The notes: generated by a model not told the origin, from the sequence alone. DNA of 64,000 nt from Gimesia alba (GCF_007744675.1 NZ_CP036269.1:1193501-1257500); one strand, 5' to 3'. Positions 42,384 to 51,921 are shown, counted from the stretch's first letter. Program-made: numbers and translations.

Positions 42384-43016
42384 TTATTCCTTGCCGGACA
42401 TGGAGTTTTCAACATTTTGCCGGTTTGACCACAGTTTTTGAAAACGATTTCTCGCTTCAGCTAATCGCCAGCGAATTGTCGCTTCTTTGCGATCCAGAAT
42501 TGCGGCAATTTCGGAAGTCGAAAAGTTTTCCAGATCTCGCAAAACGAGTACAGTCCGATACTTTTCGGGAATTTCTTCCAGAATCGCCTGAACTTCCTGA
42601 TTGATATCAAGTTTGTTCCTTGGATCCGGTACGGATGGATCAAAGGGAGTCTCAGAGGGGCTGTCGCTAAATAACAACCACCAGCCTCGTCTCTTTTGTT
42701 TCCGCAGGTAATCCAGCGCCTGGTTAACTCCAATCCGAAACAGCCAGGGACCAAAACGCCTGGACGTATCGAACTGATCAAGCCGTTCGTAGCTTTTCAG
42801 GAATGTATCCTGAGCCAGATCTTCTGCTAATTCCGGGCTTTTGACAAATTGGATAATCACTCGGATAAGCCGTCTCTCATAACGAAGGACTAACTCCCCG
42901 AATGCGCTGTCATCACCCTTGCGAACTGCTTCTACCAAACGTGCATCACTAATTACGCCACCAGATGGTAGAGAGTCTCTTTCCTCAATTTTTTTATCGA
43001 CCATTTCTAACTGCAT
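42384..43016 (-). CDS. ECF RNA polymerase sigma factor
   Basis: The 210-residue protein has sigma region 2 (SAFGELVLRYERRLIRVIIQ, AEDLAQDTFLKSYERLDQFD, FGPWLFRIGVNQALDYLRKQ) and region 4 (EIPEKYRTVLVLRDLENFST, SEIAAILDRKEATIRWRLAE). It lacks region 3, so it is of the extracytoplasmic-function type. ATG 43016 follows a strong GGGGAGG site. The partner anti-sigma gene lies six bases downstream, so the pair forms an operon closed by the terminator at 41765. Its target promoters are unknown. Confidence 0.93.
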   Translation of the reverse strand: MQLEMVDKKIEERDSLPSGGVISDARLVEAVRKGDDSAFGELVLRYERRLIRVIIQFVKSPELAEDLAQDTFLKSYERLDQFDTSRRFGPWLFRIGVNQALDYLRKQKRRGWWLLFSDSPSETPFDPSVPDPRNKLDINQEVQAILEEIPEKYRTVLVLRDLENFSTSEIAAILDRKEATIRWRLAEARNRFQKLWSNRQNVENSMSGKE

Positions 43017-43622
43017 GTCTACCTCCCCTCTCCGCGTTAATGTCACGCTTTGACCTTATTACGGCTAAGAGGGGAGAAATGATGGGAATTTATTGTAAAT
43101 TCTGTAATCGAAGTTAAAAAGACTCCTAATCAATATGCCTACCCTTAATTATACCTAGCAAAACTTCGTTTTGGGGAGGATTTGCCGCAGGAAACAATTA
43201 ATTCCTTAAGTGTTTATAGATTATTAGTTTAGGTGGTTTGTTAACATGATGGTCGCGCAATATTCATGGAATTATGGTGACTGCGAGGATATTTTCGTCA
43301 GATTCCGTTTTGGCTTTCATTCTGAATATAACGATCTGCCCGATAGGGCGCTTGTGGTAGAGCAGCTAGTTGTTGCCTGCAGCGAGAGGAGAGAAAAACG
43401 GGGTTTGGACGGGTTTTGTTCCAAACGCGTGGTTTTCAACCCCGTGTGAGTGGGTCTGGATTCACAGATCTTGCGTATGAGCCGTGCTGCAAGAGGGGAA
43501 CGTTTGGATGAGGCAATCTGTGTTTCTGCATTACATTTGCGGTGGGATTTGTTATTCTGGTTTTCTGATGATTAAGGACTGAGCCTGTCAATTTCATGAG
43601 GCCTGAGGGAGAGGATACTTTG
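43017..43622. other. 606-base divergent intergenic region
   Basis: It lies between the ECF sigma gene (minus) and the aldose epimerase gene (plus). A 67-codon open frame (43246-43449) has AGGTGG upstream but an unconvincing protein. Nested inverted repeats lie at about 43399-43446: ACGGGG...ACCCCGT outside and TTTGGA...TCCAAA inside. They could form an RNA or a terminator-like structure without a T run. Confidence 0.4.
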
Positions 43623-44804
43623 ATGATTCAATGGAAATTATGTAGCGGATTGCTAGGTCTCTTAATTTTTTTGACGGGGTGCTCACAGGAAAAGTCGCCC
43701 CCGACTGATTCTTCTAAGGCCACTTCAGAGAATGAAACTTCTAAGGATGCTGCGATGAATACGGGAAATGAATTTCAATTGGCCATTCAAAGTGAGCCTT
43801 ACGGAGCCACGGCTGATGGTCAGGAAATCAACCAGTTTTTGCTTTCCAATGATAAAGGGGTCAGTGTCAGCATTATCAACTATGGTGCGATTGTCACTGC
43901 CGTGTATGTGCCGGACCGCGAAGGGAAAACGGAAAATATCACGCTCGGATTTGACACCTTAGCTGAGTATGAGAAAAAAGGTCCTTATTTTGGTGCGATC
44001 TGCGGCCGCTATGCGAATCGGATTGCCGATGGCAAATTCACGCTGGATGGCAAAGAGTATCAACTAGCCCAGAATAACCCGCCCAGCCACTTACATGGCG
44101 GCGAGCAGGGTTTCGATAAGAAAGTCTGGGCGGCGGAAAGTTTTTCCAAGAAAGATGAAGTGGGAGTTCGCTTAAGTCTGGTGAGTCCAGATGGTGAAGA
44201 AGGTTATCCCGGCAAGCTGACACTGAACGTGGTTTATACGCTCAATAATGACAACGAATTCAAGATCGACTATACGGCGACTAGCGATCAGGCCACGCCG
44301 ATCAATGTGACCAATCATTGTTACTGGAATCTGGCAGGAGAAGGAACCATTCTGGATCAGGAACTGGTTTTGAATTGTGATCAGTATCTCCCGGTCTCGG
44401 ATGTGGCAATTCCGACAGGCAAACTGGCTGCAGTCAAAGAGACGCCGATGGACTTTACCTCGGCTCATAAAATCGGCGAACGCATTGCGCAGGTTGAAGG
44501 AGGCTACGATCATTGCTGGGTCGTTAATCCCTCAGAGAAACAACCGGCGTTTACGGCGCGTGTTAAAGATCCCGACTCCGGTCGTGTTATGGAAATCTTC
44601 ACGACCGAACCGGGAATTCAGTTCTATACCGGAAATTTTCTGGATGGGACCGAAGCAAGCGGCGGATATCCCAAGAATGGTGGACTGTGTCTGGAAGCAC
44701 AACATTTTCCCAATTCACCAAATCAACCAGAGTTTCCGAACACGATTTTGAAACCGGGAGAAGTTTACGAACAGACGACCGTTCATAAATTTTCGGTCGA
44801 GTAA
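43623..44804 (+). CDS. lipoprotein aldose 1-epimerase
   Basis: The lipoprotein signal ends IFLTGC (Cys20), then a Ser/Thr/Glu-rich linker leads to the GalM domain. Motifs are FGAICGRYANRIADGKFTLD, NPPSHLHGGEQGFDKKVW (catalytic His), VTNHCYWNLAGEG (second His), YDHCWVVN and a C-terminal GLCLEAQHFPNSPNQPEFPN with the catalytic Glu. It interconverts alpha and beta anomers of aldoses. An exported, lipid-anchored GalM is unusual in model bacteria but common in this phylum. ATG 43623 has AGAGGA upstream. The next gene starts 42 bases later on the same strand. Confidence 0.92.
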   Translation: MIQWKLCSGLLGLLIFLTGCSQEKSPPTDSSKATSENETSKDAAMNTGNEFQLAIQSEPYGATADGQEINQFLLSNDKGVSVSIINYGAIVTAVYVPDREGKTENITLGFDTLAEYEKKGPYFGAICGRYANRIADGKFTLDGKEYQLAQNNPPSHLHGGEQGFDKKVWAAESFSKKDEVGVRLSLVSPDGEEGYPGKLTLNVVYTLNNDNEFKIDYTATSDQATPINVTNHCYWNLAGEGTILDQELVLNCDQYLPVSDVAIPTGKLAAVKETPMDFTSAHKIGERIAQVEGGYDHCWVVNPSEKQPAFTARVKDPDSGRVMEIFTTEPGIQFYTGNFLDGTEASGGYPKNGGLCLEAQHFPNSPNQPEFPNTILKPGEVYEQTTVHKFSVE

Positions 44805-44846
44805 TCCATAAAAAATGAAACTTCAAGCTTGAGTGGGAGACGCTGA

Positions 44847-47369
44847 ATGACGTTGTCTGGTTTCCTCCGCAATGAAACAAAGATGTGTAGGGTATCTTTC
44901 CTTGCCTGGGCTTTCTGTTGTCTATTTTTCGTGCAGTTCCAGACGAATTCTGTTTGGGCAGATCCAAACCAGCCTGCGGTGGAAGTAGTCGAAGGTCAAC
45001 CACTGGCGGCGAATGTGAAACGGCTGGTGGCAGCACTCGATTATCTGGGGACGCCGCTTCCAAAGCTGCTGGTAAAGAAACTGAAAACCGCTTGTGATGA
45101 ACGTGATGCGAAATCGATCCAGAGGTTTCTCGATTCCGAAGTCCTGTGCGTGGTTTCTCTTAACCCGGAAGTCCGCACCAAAGTTGCCCGCGGACCTGCT
45201 CAGGCCGTGTTGCAGCAAGGCGGGTTTACGCCGTTCGTGATCAAGGTGATTAATCATAGTACGGTAACACGGCAATTACAGATTTCCAGCCCGCAGGCAG
45301 GTCCCGTTTATTCTGGCGCAGCGCTCAACAGTTTGAAACGACAGGCACAAACCGAATTAAATCGGAATGAGAATACGAAAAACGCGTCAGACCGTTTTCT
45401 GGAAGTTGAACTGTTTCAAGCGAGTCCGATGACCGTCAAGTTGAGTGGACTCGAAGTGGAGTATGCGATCGCCTTGATCTACTGTCATGAATCAGGAAAA
45501 CGGGAGGTGACTTTAGAATTTGATGTGGGAGCGGGAACACAGGATATTGGCTTTCGGGGAGAAGTTCCCGTGCTGTTTGATGTACAGTCAGCGGTTCCTG
45601 TAAAACTCTCGATCAGAGATTTTGACGGCCAGCCAACAGCTGCCAGACTGGAATTCCGCGATCAACAGGGGCGAGTCTTTCCTTTGCAGGCCAAACGGCT
45701 CGCTCCGGATTTCTTTTTTCAGCCACAGATCTACCGACAGGATGGAGAGACCGTATTGCTACCTGCTGGAAAACTTCAAATGGAATATAGTCGAGGACCG
45801 GAGTACCAGCGTCTCACGAAAGAGGTCACGATTTCATCCGGCAGTCCACAGACAATTGACGTTCCTTTGAAACGCTGGGTGAATCCACGCGACTACGGTT
45901 TTTATTCCGGCGACCATCATATTCATGCTGCCGGCTGTGCGCATTATGACAACCCGACCAAGGGAGTCACGCCGCGCGATATGTTCAGTCAGGTGAAAGG
46001 GGAAGGGTTGAATGTAGGTTGCGTTTTAACCTGGGGACCTTGCTTTGATGTGCAGCGGCAGTTTTTTGCTTCGACGGCAGACCGGGTGAGTGAGCCTTTG
46101 ACGGTTTTGAAATATGATCTGGAAATCAGCGGCTTTGGTTCCGCCGCGCTGGGGCATGTTTGTCTGTTGAACCTGCAGAACCAAACTTACCCCGGCACTC
46201 TGGGAACCACAACGGGCTGGCCGAGCTGGACTGTACCTGTGCTGCGCTGGTGTAAAGAGCAGGGGGGCGTGACTGGTTATCCCCATTCAGCGCTCAGGGT
46301 CAATCCTCCCCAGGCCGCACAACGTTTTTTACAGAATCTGGATCAGGACAAGTCGCAGACCCTGAACTCGAACGAAGCAGCACAAGGGTTATTAGCTAAA
46401 CCATTTCAACAAATCGATGAGGATGACAACGGTGAATTGAGCGTGCAGGAATTGACACACGCGTTAGAGCAGGCGGCGGATGAGCTGCCGAATCTGGCTG
46501 TCCCCGAGATGAACGGCGGCGGTGCAATGGAGATTTGTGTGAGTACTGCAGAAGGAGTTTGTGATTTTGTGAGTGCGATGGACACAGAACGCATTCCCGA
46601 ATGGAATACCTGGTATCATATTTTGAATTGTGGTTTTCCACTCAAAGTCAGTGGCGAGACCGATTTTCCCTGCATGAGCAGTCGACGTGTCGGGCAGGGG
46701 AGAGTCTATGTGCAACTCGGTGACGTGGACGAACTGGATTTCAGCCAGTGGTGTGATGGAATCAGGAGAGGACGTTCCTATGTCTCCGATGGGTTTGCCC
46801 ATGCTTTGAAGTTCCAAGTGAATGGTGCGTCTCCCGGGTTTGAAAATGTTTCTTTGAACCAGCCGGAAACTGTTGAGATTACAGCAGCCGTCTGCTTTGC
46901 TCCTGAAACTCCCAAAGCGGTTGCGTATGGATTATTAGATGCTCCGGAGGGACGCCGGGCACAGGGAGACACACGCATCCTGCATGCACCGCGAAATTCC
47001 GAGTATGTGACCGGTGGTCAGAGACTGATTGAAATTGTGCAGAACGGTCAGGTTGTCGCTAAGCAGACCGTACCTGCAGACGGTAAAATTCATCAACTTC
47101 GTTTTAATGTACCCGTTGAACGTAGCAGCTGGATTGCATTACGTCAGTTTCCACAATTACACACGAACCCGGTGAATGTGATTGTTGATCAGAAACCGAT
47201 CCGCGCCTCGCGCGAGAGTGCGCTCTGGTGTGCCGAGACGATTAAGTTGCTCTGGAAAAATCGAAACAAAATCATTGCCGCACAGGAGCGACTTGAAGCC
47301 GAGCAAACTTACCAACGGGCGATTCGCACCTATCTCCAACGTGCCAAAGAAGCAGTCCGCACGAACTGA
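44847..47369 (+). CDS. CehA/McbA-like metallohydrolase with EF-hands
   Basis: The 840-residue protein has a signal peptide (ending NSVWADP), an N-terminal beta-rich part and a PHP-like metallohydrolase core. The metal motif is Asp356-His357-His358-x-His360 (SGDHHIHAAG), followed by GVTPRDMFSQVKGEGLNVGC. A pair of canonical EF-hand loops is inserted after the core: residues 499-510 (DQDKSQTLNSNE) and 524-535 (DEDDNGELSVQE). CehA/McbA proteins are phosphoesterase or carbamate-hydrolase relatives. The EF pair probably binds calcium in the periplasm. A second PHP-like gene lies on the opposite strand about 380 bases away. Confidence 0.82.
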   Translation: MTLSGFLRNETKMCRVSFLAWAFCCLFFVQFQTNSVWADPNQPAVEVVEGQPLAANVKRLVAALDYLGTPLPKLLVKKLKTACDERDAKSIQRFLDSEVLCVVSLNPEVRTKVARGPAQAVLQQGGFTPFVIKVINHSTVTRQLQISSPQAGPVYSGAALNSLKRQAQTELNRNENTKNASDRFLEVELFQASPMTVKLSGLEVEYAIALIYCHESGKREVTLEFDVGAGTQDIGFRGEVPVLFDVQSAVPVKLSIRDFDGQPTAARLEFRDQQGRVFPLQAKRLAPDFFFQPQIYRQDGETVLLPAGKLQMEYSRGPEYQRLTKEVTISSGSPQTIDVPLKRWVNPRDYGFYSGDHHIHAAGCAHYDNPTKGVTPRDMFSQVKGEGLNVGCVLTWGPCFDVQRQFFASTADRVSEPLTVLKYDLEISGFGSAALGHVCLLNLQNQTYPGTLGTTTGWPSWTVPVLRWCKEQGGVTGYPHSALRVNPPQAAQRFLQNLDQDKSQTLNSNEAAQGLLAKPFQQIDEDDNGELSVQELTHALEQAADELPNLAVPEMNGGGAMEICVSTAEGVCDFVSAMDTERIPEWNTWYHILNCGFPLKVSGETDFPCMSSRRVGQGRVYVQLGDVDELDFSQWCDGIRRGRSYVSDGFAHALKFQVNGASPGFENVSLNQPETVEITAAVCFAPETPKAVAYGLLDAPEGRRAQGDTRILHAPRNSEYVTGGQRLIEIVQNGQVVAKQTVPADGKIHQLRFNVPVERSSWIALRQFPQLHTNPVNVIVDQKPIRASRESALWCAETIKLLWKNRNKIIAAQERLEAEQTYQRAIRTYLQRAKEAVRTN

Positions 47370-47377
47370 GGCAGATG

Positions 47378-47635
47378 TTATTTGCTGTCGTTGCGGGAGA
47401 CGGTGACTTTCTGCCGCTGATCGCGTTTCTGTTTCAGAAGTTTTTTTCCACTGACAAACAGCAAGACAAACAGTCCTACTGCGGCAAAAGGGATCAAATG
47501 AACCGGCTCTGTCAGGTAATGCAGGATGCCATGCGGGTTTGTAGCTTGCTCCGCTCCGTGACCGGGATGAGCAAACAGTTGTGGACAACTGACAAATGTG
47601 ATCAGGCATACCAGAGTGAGTTGGAATCGATTCAT
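47378..47635 (-). CDS. small exported/membrane protein
   Basis: The 85-residue product has a signal (LVCLITFVSCPQLFA) directly followed by HPGHGAEQATNPHG, a His-rich mature N-terminus. A membrane helix (VHLIPFAAVGLFVLLFVS) and a basic tail (KKLLKQKRDQRQK) follow. The H-x-G-H plan is reminiscent of HupE/UreJ-type metal proteins but is far shorter. ATG 47635 is used because the longer frame lacks a signal at its start. It converges on the CehA-like gene with eight bases between stops. Confidence 0.55.
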   Translation of the reverse strand: MNRFQLTLVCLITFVSCPQLFAHPGHGAEQATNPHGILHYLTEPVHLIPFAAVGLFVLLFVSGKKLLKQKRDQRQKVTVSRNDSK

Positions 47636-47746
47636 TTCAAAAATCTTTCTGAAGTCAATGAGGGCAGGTCTTAGCACAACTCCTGCCGGGTTGCTTATTT
47701 TAGGATAAACATCAGTAAGACTCAAGAGTTGAATCCTGTCTGTAAT

Positions 47747-49444
47747 TTAATGACTTTTGATTTGCTGTGAGAGTTTTTCGATCCCGTCAGAGTAAACATC
47801 CAGAACCTGGGCTCGTTCATGATCGTCGGCGAACAGAAATTGTTTTGCGATTTGATCCCGGTTTTGCTGCATTTCTTTCAGGAATTCCTGAGCCTGCTTC
47901 AGGTCGAATTTTGTTTTCCCTTCCCATTCGAGGTAGATGGGACTGGTGTGTGAAAATAATTCCCGTCCATATTCATTGAGGGGCGTTTTCTGCTGTCGTT
48001 TTGGATTTTGGGGAACAGAGGGAGAGGGAGTGCGTAATGCAATCCAGCCAGGTTGGTCTATCTTGAGTTTCAATTCTAGTTTTGCTTCAAAATGGTTCTG
48101 TAGAGGAGACGTTTCTCGGGTTGCGATCACCTTACCGTTGTGAACCAGCTCCAGTTTTTCGAAATCAACCCGTCCTTTGCCAGATGCGTGAATCGTGATT
48201 TCATCATTTTCTGCTGAGAGCTGCAGTTGATCGCCGATGCTTTTTTCATTGATCCGTAAATCCAGTAAAGGGCCATTGGTGATAAAGGTTCTTCCCGCCT
48301 TTAAACTTTCCAGCCAGCTTGTTGTTAAGGGAGCATTCAGGGCCGCATAGACGCGTGAAAAATCGTACTGAAACCAGTCGGTGCCTGTGGAAAAAGGAGT
48401 TTTGTAACCCGCGTTTAAATAGCGATAAAAACTGTCTTCGTATGTGCTGCGGGTGCCGCCATCGAAAATATTTACGGCATGGACGTCGCCTTGAATGATG
48501 TTGGGCGTGGATTCCGTCCCCCAGGCATTATGGCACCAGATAACTGTTGTTTGGTCTTTGAGCGCGGTTTTAATGCCGCGCGATAAAGGGATACCATCGG
48601 TACCCTGTTTCATGATTCCCGGACCGATGCTGACCGGTTGGATCAGTCGTTTGATATCTAACAGCATGACATGACCGTAGCCTTCATCGTATCCGGAGCT
48701 GTTATGCCGATGCTCTTCTCCCCAGCCAAATAAAACCCCCGACTTCTTCGAGAGCGTCTTTAGATCTGCTTTCGAATAGCGATTGGTAATGTAAGTTTTA
48801 TCAGCAATCGCACGTTCCAGATGCGAGACGAAAACCAGATCAAGCCGATCTGCTGACGGGACCTGTGTCAGATAGCGATCACATTCCTCTCTACTTAGCT
48901 TCATGATATGCAGATGGGTGTTAGCCGTTTTATAGTTGGAAGTCCGTTTCGAAAAACGGGTCAGCGGTAATGTGATGTTGGCTGATGACTGTTGCGAGAG
49001 GTCAATGGTCTTTTGGGTGAGCTCGGTTTCCAGTCCTGAAAGTGCTTCGAGGGTCACTTTGGTTTGAGGGAGTTGGATCTGCACTTCCTGCGGGATGACC
49101 GACCAACTGTGAATGCCCGTCTGTTCTGATTCTGGGCTGGTCTTCACTCCCGTTCCCCGATTGAGTAATTCGGGTAACAGAACTCGTTTCCCCTCGGCAT
49201 CAAAAACACGCAGCAGGCCAGGGACAGTCTGCTTGTTTCCCGACGGATTGATTTCAATCAGACGTAGTTTTACTTTGCACTGTGGCTGTTTAGTTTGCTG
49301 GGAAGATGTCTGTTTCGCTTTGAGCGGCACTTGCAGTAAAGCCAGATCGGCAGACGCTGTCTGTAGCATGCTGCACAGGCTGAGGCTGCAAAATAACGAA
49401 AAGGATAGACATATAAAAAATGTGTGCTTTCGATTGAAGTGCAT
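47747..49444 (-). CDS. exported PHP-like metallohydrolase
   Basis: The 565-residue protein has a signal peptide (FFICLSFSLFCSLSLCSM) and an N-terminal beta domain. A PHP-like core starts at YKTANTHLHIMK (HxH), with VFVSHLERA, GWGEEHRHNSSGYDEGYGHV, VIWCHNAWGTES and FSTGTDWF supplying further metal ligands (His, Glu, Asp). This is the same general plan as the CehA-like protein on the opposite strand, but there is no EF-hand. ATG 49444 has GAGGAG eight bases upstream. The substrate is unknown. Confidence 0.7.
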   Translation of the reverse strand: MHFNRKHTFFICLSFSLFCSLSLCSMLQTASADLALLQVPLKAKQTSSQQTKQPQCKVKLRLIEINPSGNKQTVPGLLRVFDAEGKRVLLPELLNRGTGVKTSPESEQTGIHSWSVIPQEVQIQLPQTKVTLEALSGLETELTQKTIDLSQQSSANITLPLTRFSKRTSNYKTANTHLHIMKLSREECDRYLTQVPSADRLDLVFVSHLERAIADKTYITNRYSKADLKTLSKKSGVLFGWGEEHRHNSSGYDEGYGHVMLLDIKRLIQPVSIGPGIMKQGTDGIPLSRGIKTALKDQTTVIWCHNAWGTESTPNIIQGDVHAVNIFDGGTRSTYEDSFYRYLNAGYKTPFSTGTDWFQYDFSRVYAALNAPLTTSWLESLKAGRTFITNGPLLDLRINEKSIGDQLQLSAENDEITIHASGKGRVDFEKLELVHNGKVIATRETSPLQNHFEAKLELKLKIDQPGWIALRTPSPSVPQNPKRQQKTPLNEYGRELFSHTSPIYLEWEGKTKFDLKQAQEFLKEMQQNRDQIAKQFLFADDHERAQVLDVYSDGIEKLSQQIKSH

Positions 49445-49550
49445 CACAGTGTCTCCTCGGTGGCAGGTAAGGCGGCAAGGCAGAATGAATCATGCTTCAT
49501 TCAGATTACCCGGTCGTGAATCCATTGCAAAGTCTGCTGGACTGAGCGGG

Positions 49551-49590
49551 AAATAAAAAATGACCAGACATTGAGTTAATGCCTGGTCAT
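49551..49590 (-). terminator. terminator of the DUF1559 gene
   Basis: On the minus strand ATGACCAGGCAT pairs with ATGTCTGGTCAT (one mismatch), followed by TTTTTTATTT. It lies about 44 bases past the DUF1559 stop. Confidence 0.85.
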
Positions 49591-49633
49591 AACATGCAGC
49601 GCCTACCGCTCGCGTGTAGTTTATGCAAACAGC

Positions 49634-50536
49634 TTAGTCGAAGCTGGTGAGTTCTCCTCCTCTGATACTGGAGAGGGATTGATAGACGCCTAAATCGATA
49701 TTCTCGGTGATAAAACGCACGCGCCCATCGCCAAACAGAAACTGAGTGCCGCCAGTATGATGACTGCTGAAATCGTCAAAGTGAGAGGCAGGGTCGTTGG
49801 GGACATGGTCTGTCGCGCCGAGAACCCGGGCAAATGTTTCTTCACCTTCCGGGACTGCGCCGACCCAGGTGGAATACCAGCCGGCGGTTTTATCGGTTCT
49901 GCGTTCGCCAACAAACAGAGTCTGTGATGTACCATCAGTAATGTCACGGAAACGGGTATTACTGTTCTGGTAGAAAAGTCCCGTACTTTTGCAGGCAGTT
50001 CCCGCCGGGACGGTTTCACAATCATCCAGTTCATCGCTACCGAACACCCCGATATAATTACCGGTTGCCAGCTTAGCGAGGACATTTCCTGGATTTCCTT
50101 CTTCTTCAAGATCGAACGTATTGTCGGCTGGATCTGAAGGGCAACGAAATACCGTGAGAGTCTGATCAATCAATCCAGTGGGTTGCGCCGGATTATTGAT
50201 ATCGAGATCGAAGTTGAGTTTATTATAAAGAGGTGCCTGATCCAGGTAAGGCAGAACCATTGTTCCCCAGCCCCAACCACTGCCGTACTCGACATTGGCA
50301 CCAACGCCTGGCTGAACGCCGATCCAGCCGGGAGGGAAGATGCTATGAGTTTCATGGTAATTGTGCAGCGCCAGACCAATCTGTTTTAAATTGTTCTTAC
50401 ACTGACTACGGCGAGCTGCTTCGCGTGCTTGTTGTACGGCTGGCAAAAGTAATGCAATCAGAATCGCAATAATGGCAATGACAACCAGTAGCTCAATCAG
50501 GGTGAAGCCGCGTCGGGTATTCCTGATACTCTTCAT
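49634..50536 (-). CDS. DUF1559 pseudopilin-like protein
   Basis: The 300-residue protein has the prepilin leader [19 protein letters not shown], cleaved after Gly, and [38 protein letters not shown]. It then has the DUF1559 beta domain with VFRCPSDPADNTFD, RFRDITDGTSQTLFVGERRT, and the closing GGTQFLFGDGRVRFITENID. It is a paralogue of the protein at 23067, with clear divergence after the leader. ATG 50536 has CTGGAG upstream. Three TGCA-flanked palindromic sites lie 44-108 bases before the start. Such proteins are thought to be surface-exposed, with function unknown. Confidence 0.93.
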   Translation of the reverse strand: MKSIRNTRRGFTLIELLVVIAIIAILIALLLPAVQQAREAARRSQCKNNLKQIGLALHNYHETHSIFPPGWIGVQPGVGANVEYGSGWGWGTMVLPYLDQAPLYNKLNFDLDINNPAQPTGLIDQTLTVFRCPSDPADNTFDLEEEGNPGNVLAKLATGNYIGVFGSDELDDCETVPAGTACKSTGLFYQNSNTRFRDITDGTSQTLFVGERRTDKTAGWYSTWVGAVPEGEETFARVLGATDHVPNDPASHFDDFSSHHTGGTQFLFGDGRVRFITENIDLGVYQSLSSIRGGELTSFD

Positions 50537-51004
50537 AACTGGACTCCAGAACGTTTTTGGAAATCGAGAACAATATAAATGCAACAATGCAATCATTATT
50601 GCAAATCATTTGCAGTAGTCAATGTCTATTGCAAATAAATTGCATTAGCTCCTGGTATGCGCGATTAAGTTGGGTTTGGGAATCCGGCATTTGGGAATGA
50701 ATGCTGTCTTTATCTTACGCTCACAAGAGGAGCCAGAGTTGATATGAATTAGTCTATTTTTAGGGGATTCCCGACAAAATCAAGGGGAAATCCTTCGTAA
50801 AAGCAGGGCTGATTCCTTTGGACTGACAGTGTGTATGTTTGTCCCGATGATGGTTTCCTGTGTCTGGATGATATTTCGTGAAAATTTGATGAACTGGATC
50901 TGTTCCGTAAAAAGAGACGCGGATTTGAATTTACATTGCCGGTGGTTATGATGGCGGATCAATGTTTGATAACCAGCCTGTGTTCAGCTGATTCACGAGT
51001 TTCG
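50537..51004. other. 468-base divergent intergenic region
   Basis: It holds the operator-like sites at 50580-50644 and promoters for the divergent DUF1559 and squalene/phytoene synthase genes. No other gene is supported. Confidence 0.45.
50580..50644 (-). promoter_or_regulatory. three TGCA...TGCA operator-like sites
   Basis: TGCAACAATGCA (50580-50591), TGCAAATCATTTGCA (50600-50614, a perfect palindrome around a central C) and TGCAAATAAATTGCA (50630-50644) lie before the minus-strand DUF1559 gene. The last two are 30 bases apart, close to three helix turns. This arrangement fits cooperative binding of a dimeric regulator. Confidence 0.5.
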
Positions 51005-51901
51005 ATGACTGCATCCCTTTCTGATTCCTATGCTTACTGCCAGCAACTGGCAAAACAGACTGCAGGGAATTTCTACTATTCCTTTCTCGCGTTGCGCAGG
51101 GAGCAGTTTCAGGCGATGTGCGTGCTGTATGCATATATGAGGACCGTCGATGACCTGGGAGATCAACCGCAGCGTTTACCCGAAGAGCGGGCGGCTTCCT
51201 TAAAGCAGTGGCGATGTGAACTGCAGCGGGTGTTAAAGGATCAGACATATTCAGAGAATGCCCCCTTTGATCCCTGTTTCCCGGCTTTGATGGATATCAT
51301 TCGTCGTTATGAAATTCCGCAACGGTATTTTTTCGATGTGATTACGGGCGTGGAATCTGATTTAGAGCCTGTCACTTATGAAACATTTGATGCGCTGGCC
51401 GACTATTGCTATCACGTGGCCGGGGTTGTGGGCTTGTGTTGTATTCACATCTGGGGATTTCATGATGAGCGTGCCTTTGATGCGGGGATTGAATGTGGAC
51501 TCGCTTTTCAAATGACCAACATCCTGCGAGATCTGTCTGAGGACATTGAACTGGGACGCGTGTATTTACCTCAGGAAGACCTGATCCGCTTTGACTACAC
51601 ACCCGCCGACATTCAATCACGGATTTACGATCAACGGTTACGAAGCCTGATGCAGTTTGAGGTTCAACGGACAAGAGCGTTTTATCAAAACTCGGAACGA
51701 CTGTTGGATTATATTTCCCCCGCCGGTCAAGGGATCCTGAAAGCCATGTATCGTATTTATGGTGGGATTCTGAATGAAATTGAGCGAATGGAATATGACG
51801 TCTATTCATCGCGGGCAGGTCTTCCGAAGTGGCGGAAGTTGTTGATCGCGGGCGAAGCCATTGTCACTTCACGTTGGAATTCCAGCCGCTCTCCCAGATG
51901 A
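51005..51901 (+). CDS. squalene/phytoene synthase family protein (HpnD-like)
   Basis: The protein carries both Asp-rich prenyl-diphosphate motifs: YMRTVDDLGDQP near residue 45 and NILRDLSEDIELGRVYLP near 180. It also has YCYHVAGVVGLCCIHIWGF between them. Length and motifs match the head-to-head prenyl synthases, which make squalene, presqualene diphosphate (HpnD) or phytoene, feeding hopanoids or carotenoids. The N-terminal YCQQLAKQTAGNFYYSF suggests the HpnC/HpnD side. ATG 51005 is the start nearest the family N-terminus; an ATG at 50951 is also possible. It stands alone, so partner genes must be elsewhere. Confidence 0.82.
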   Translation: MTASLSDSYAYCQQLAKQTAGNFYYSFLALRREQFQAMCVLYAYMRTVDDLGDQPQRLPEERAASLKQWRCELQRVLKDQTYSENAPFDPCFPALMDIIRRYEIPQRYFFDVITGVESDLEPVTYETFDALADYCYHVAGVVGLCCIHIWGFHDERAFDAGIECGLAFQMTNILRDLSEDIELGRVYLPQEDLIRFDYTPADIQSRIYDQRLRSLMQFEVQRTRAFYQNSERLLDYISPAGQGILKAMYRIYGGILNEIERMEYDVYSSRAGLPKWRKLLIAGEAIVTSRWNSSRSPR

Positions 51902-51921
51902 AGCTCAGAGGCATAAAAAGA

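Noticed and set aside
43340..43400. A tRNA-like stretch containing GTGGTAGAGCAG
   Set aside because: The D-arm-like block is not followed by a valid anticodon arm or a T-arm, and no acceptor stem pairs.
43246..43449. A 67-codon plus-strand frame with AGGTGG upstream
   Set aside because: The protein looks unlike real sequence and overlaps the structured repeats. Kept only as a note in the intergenic entry.
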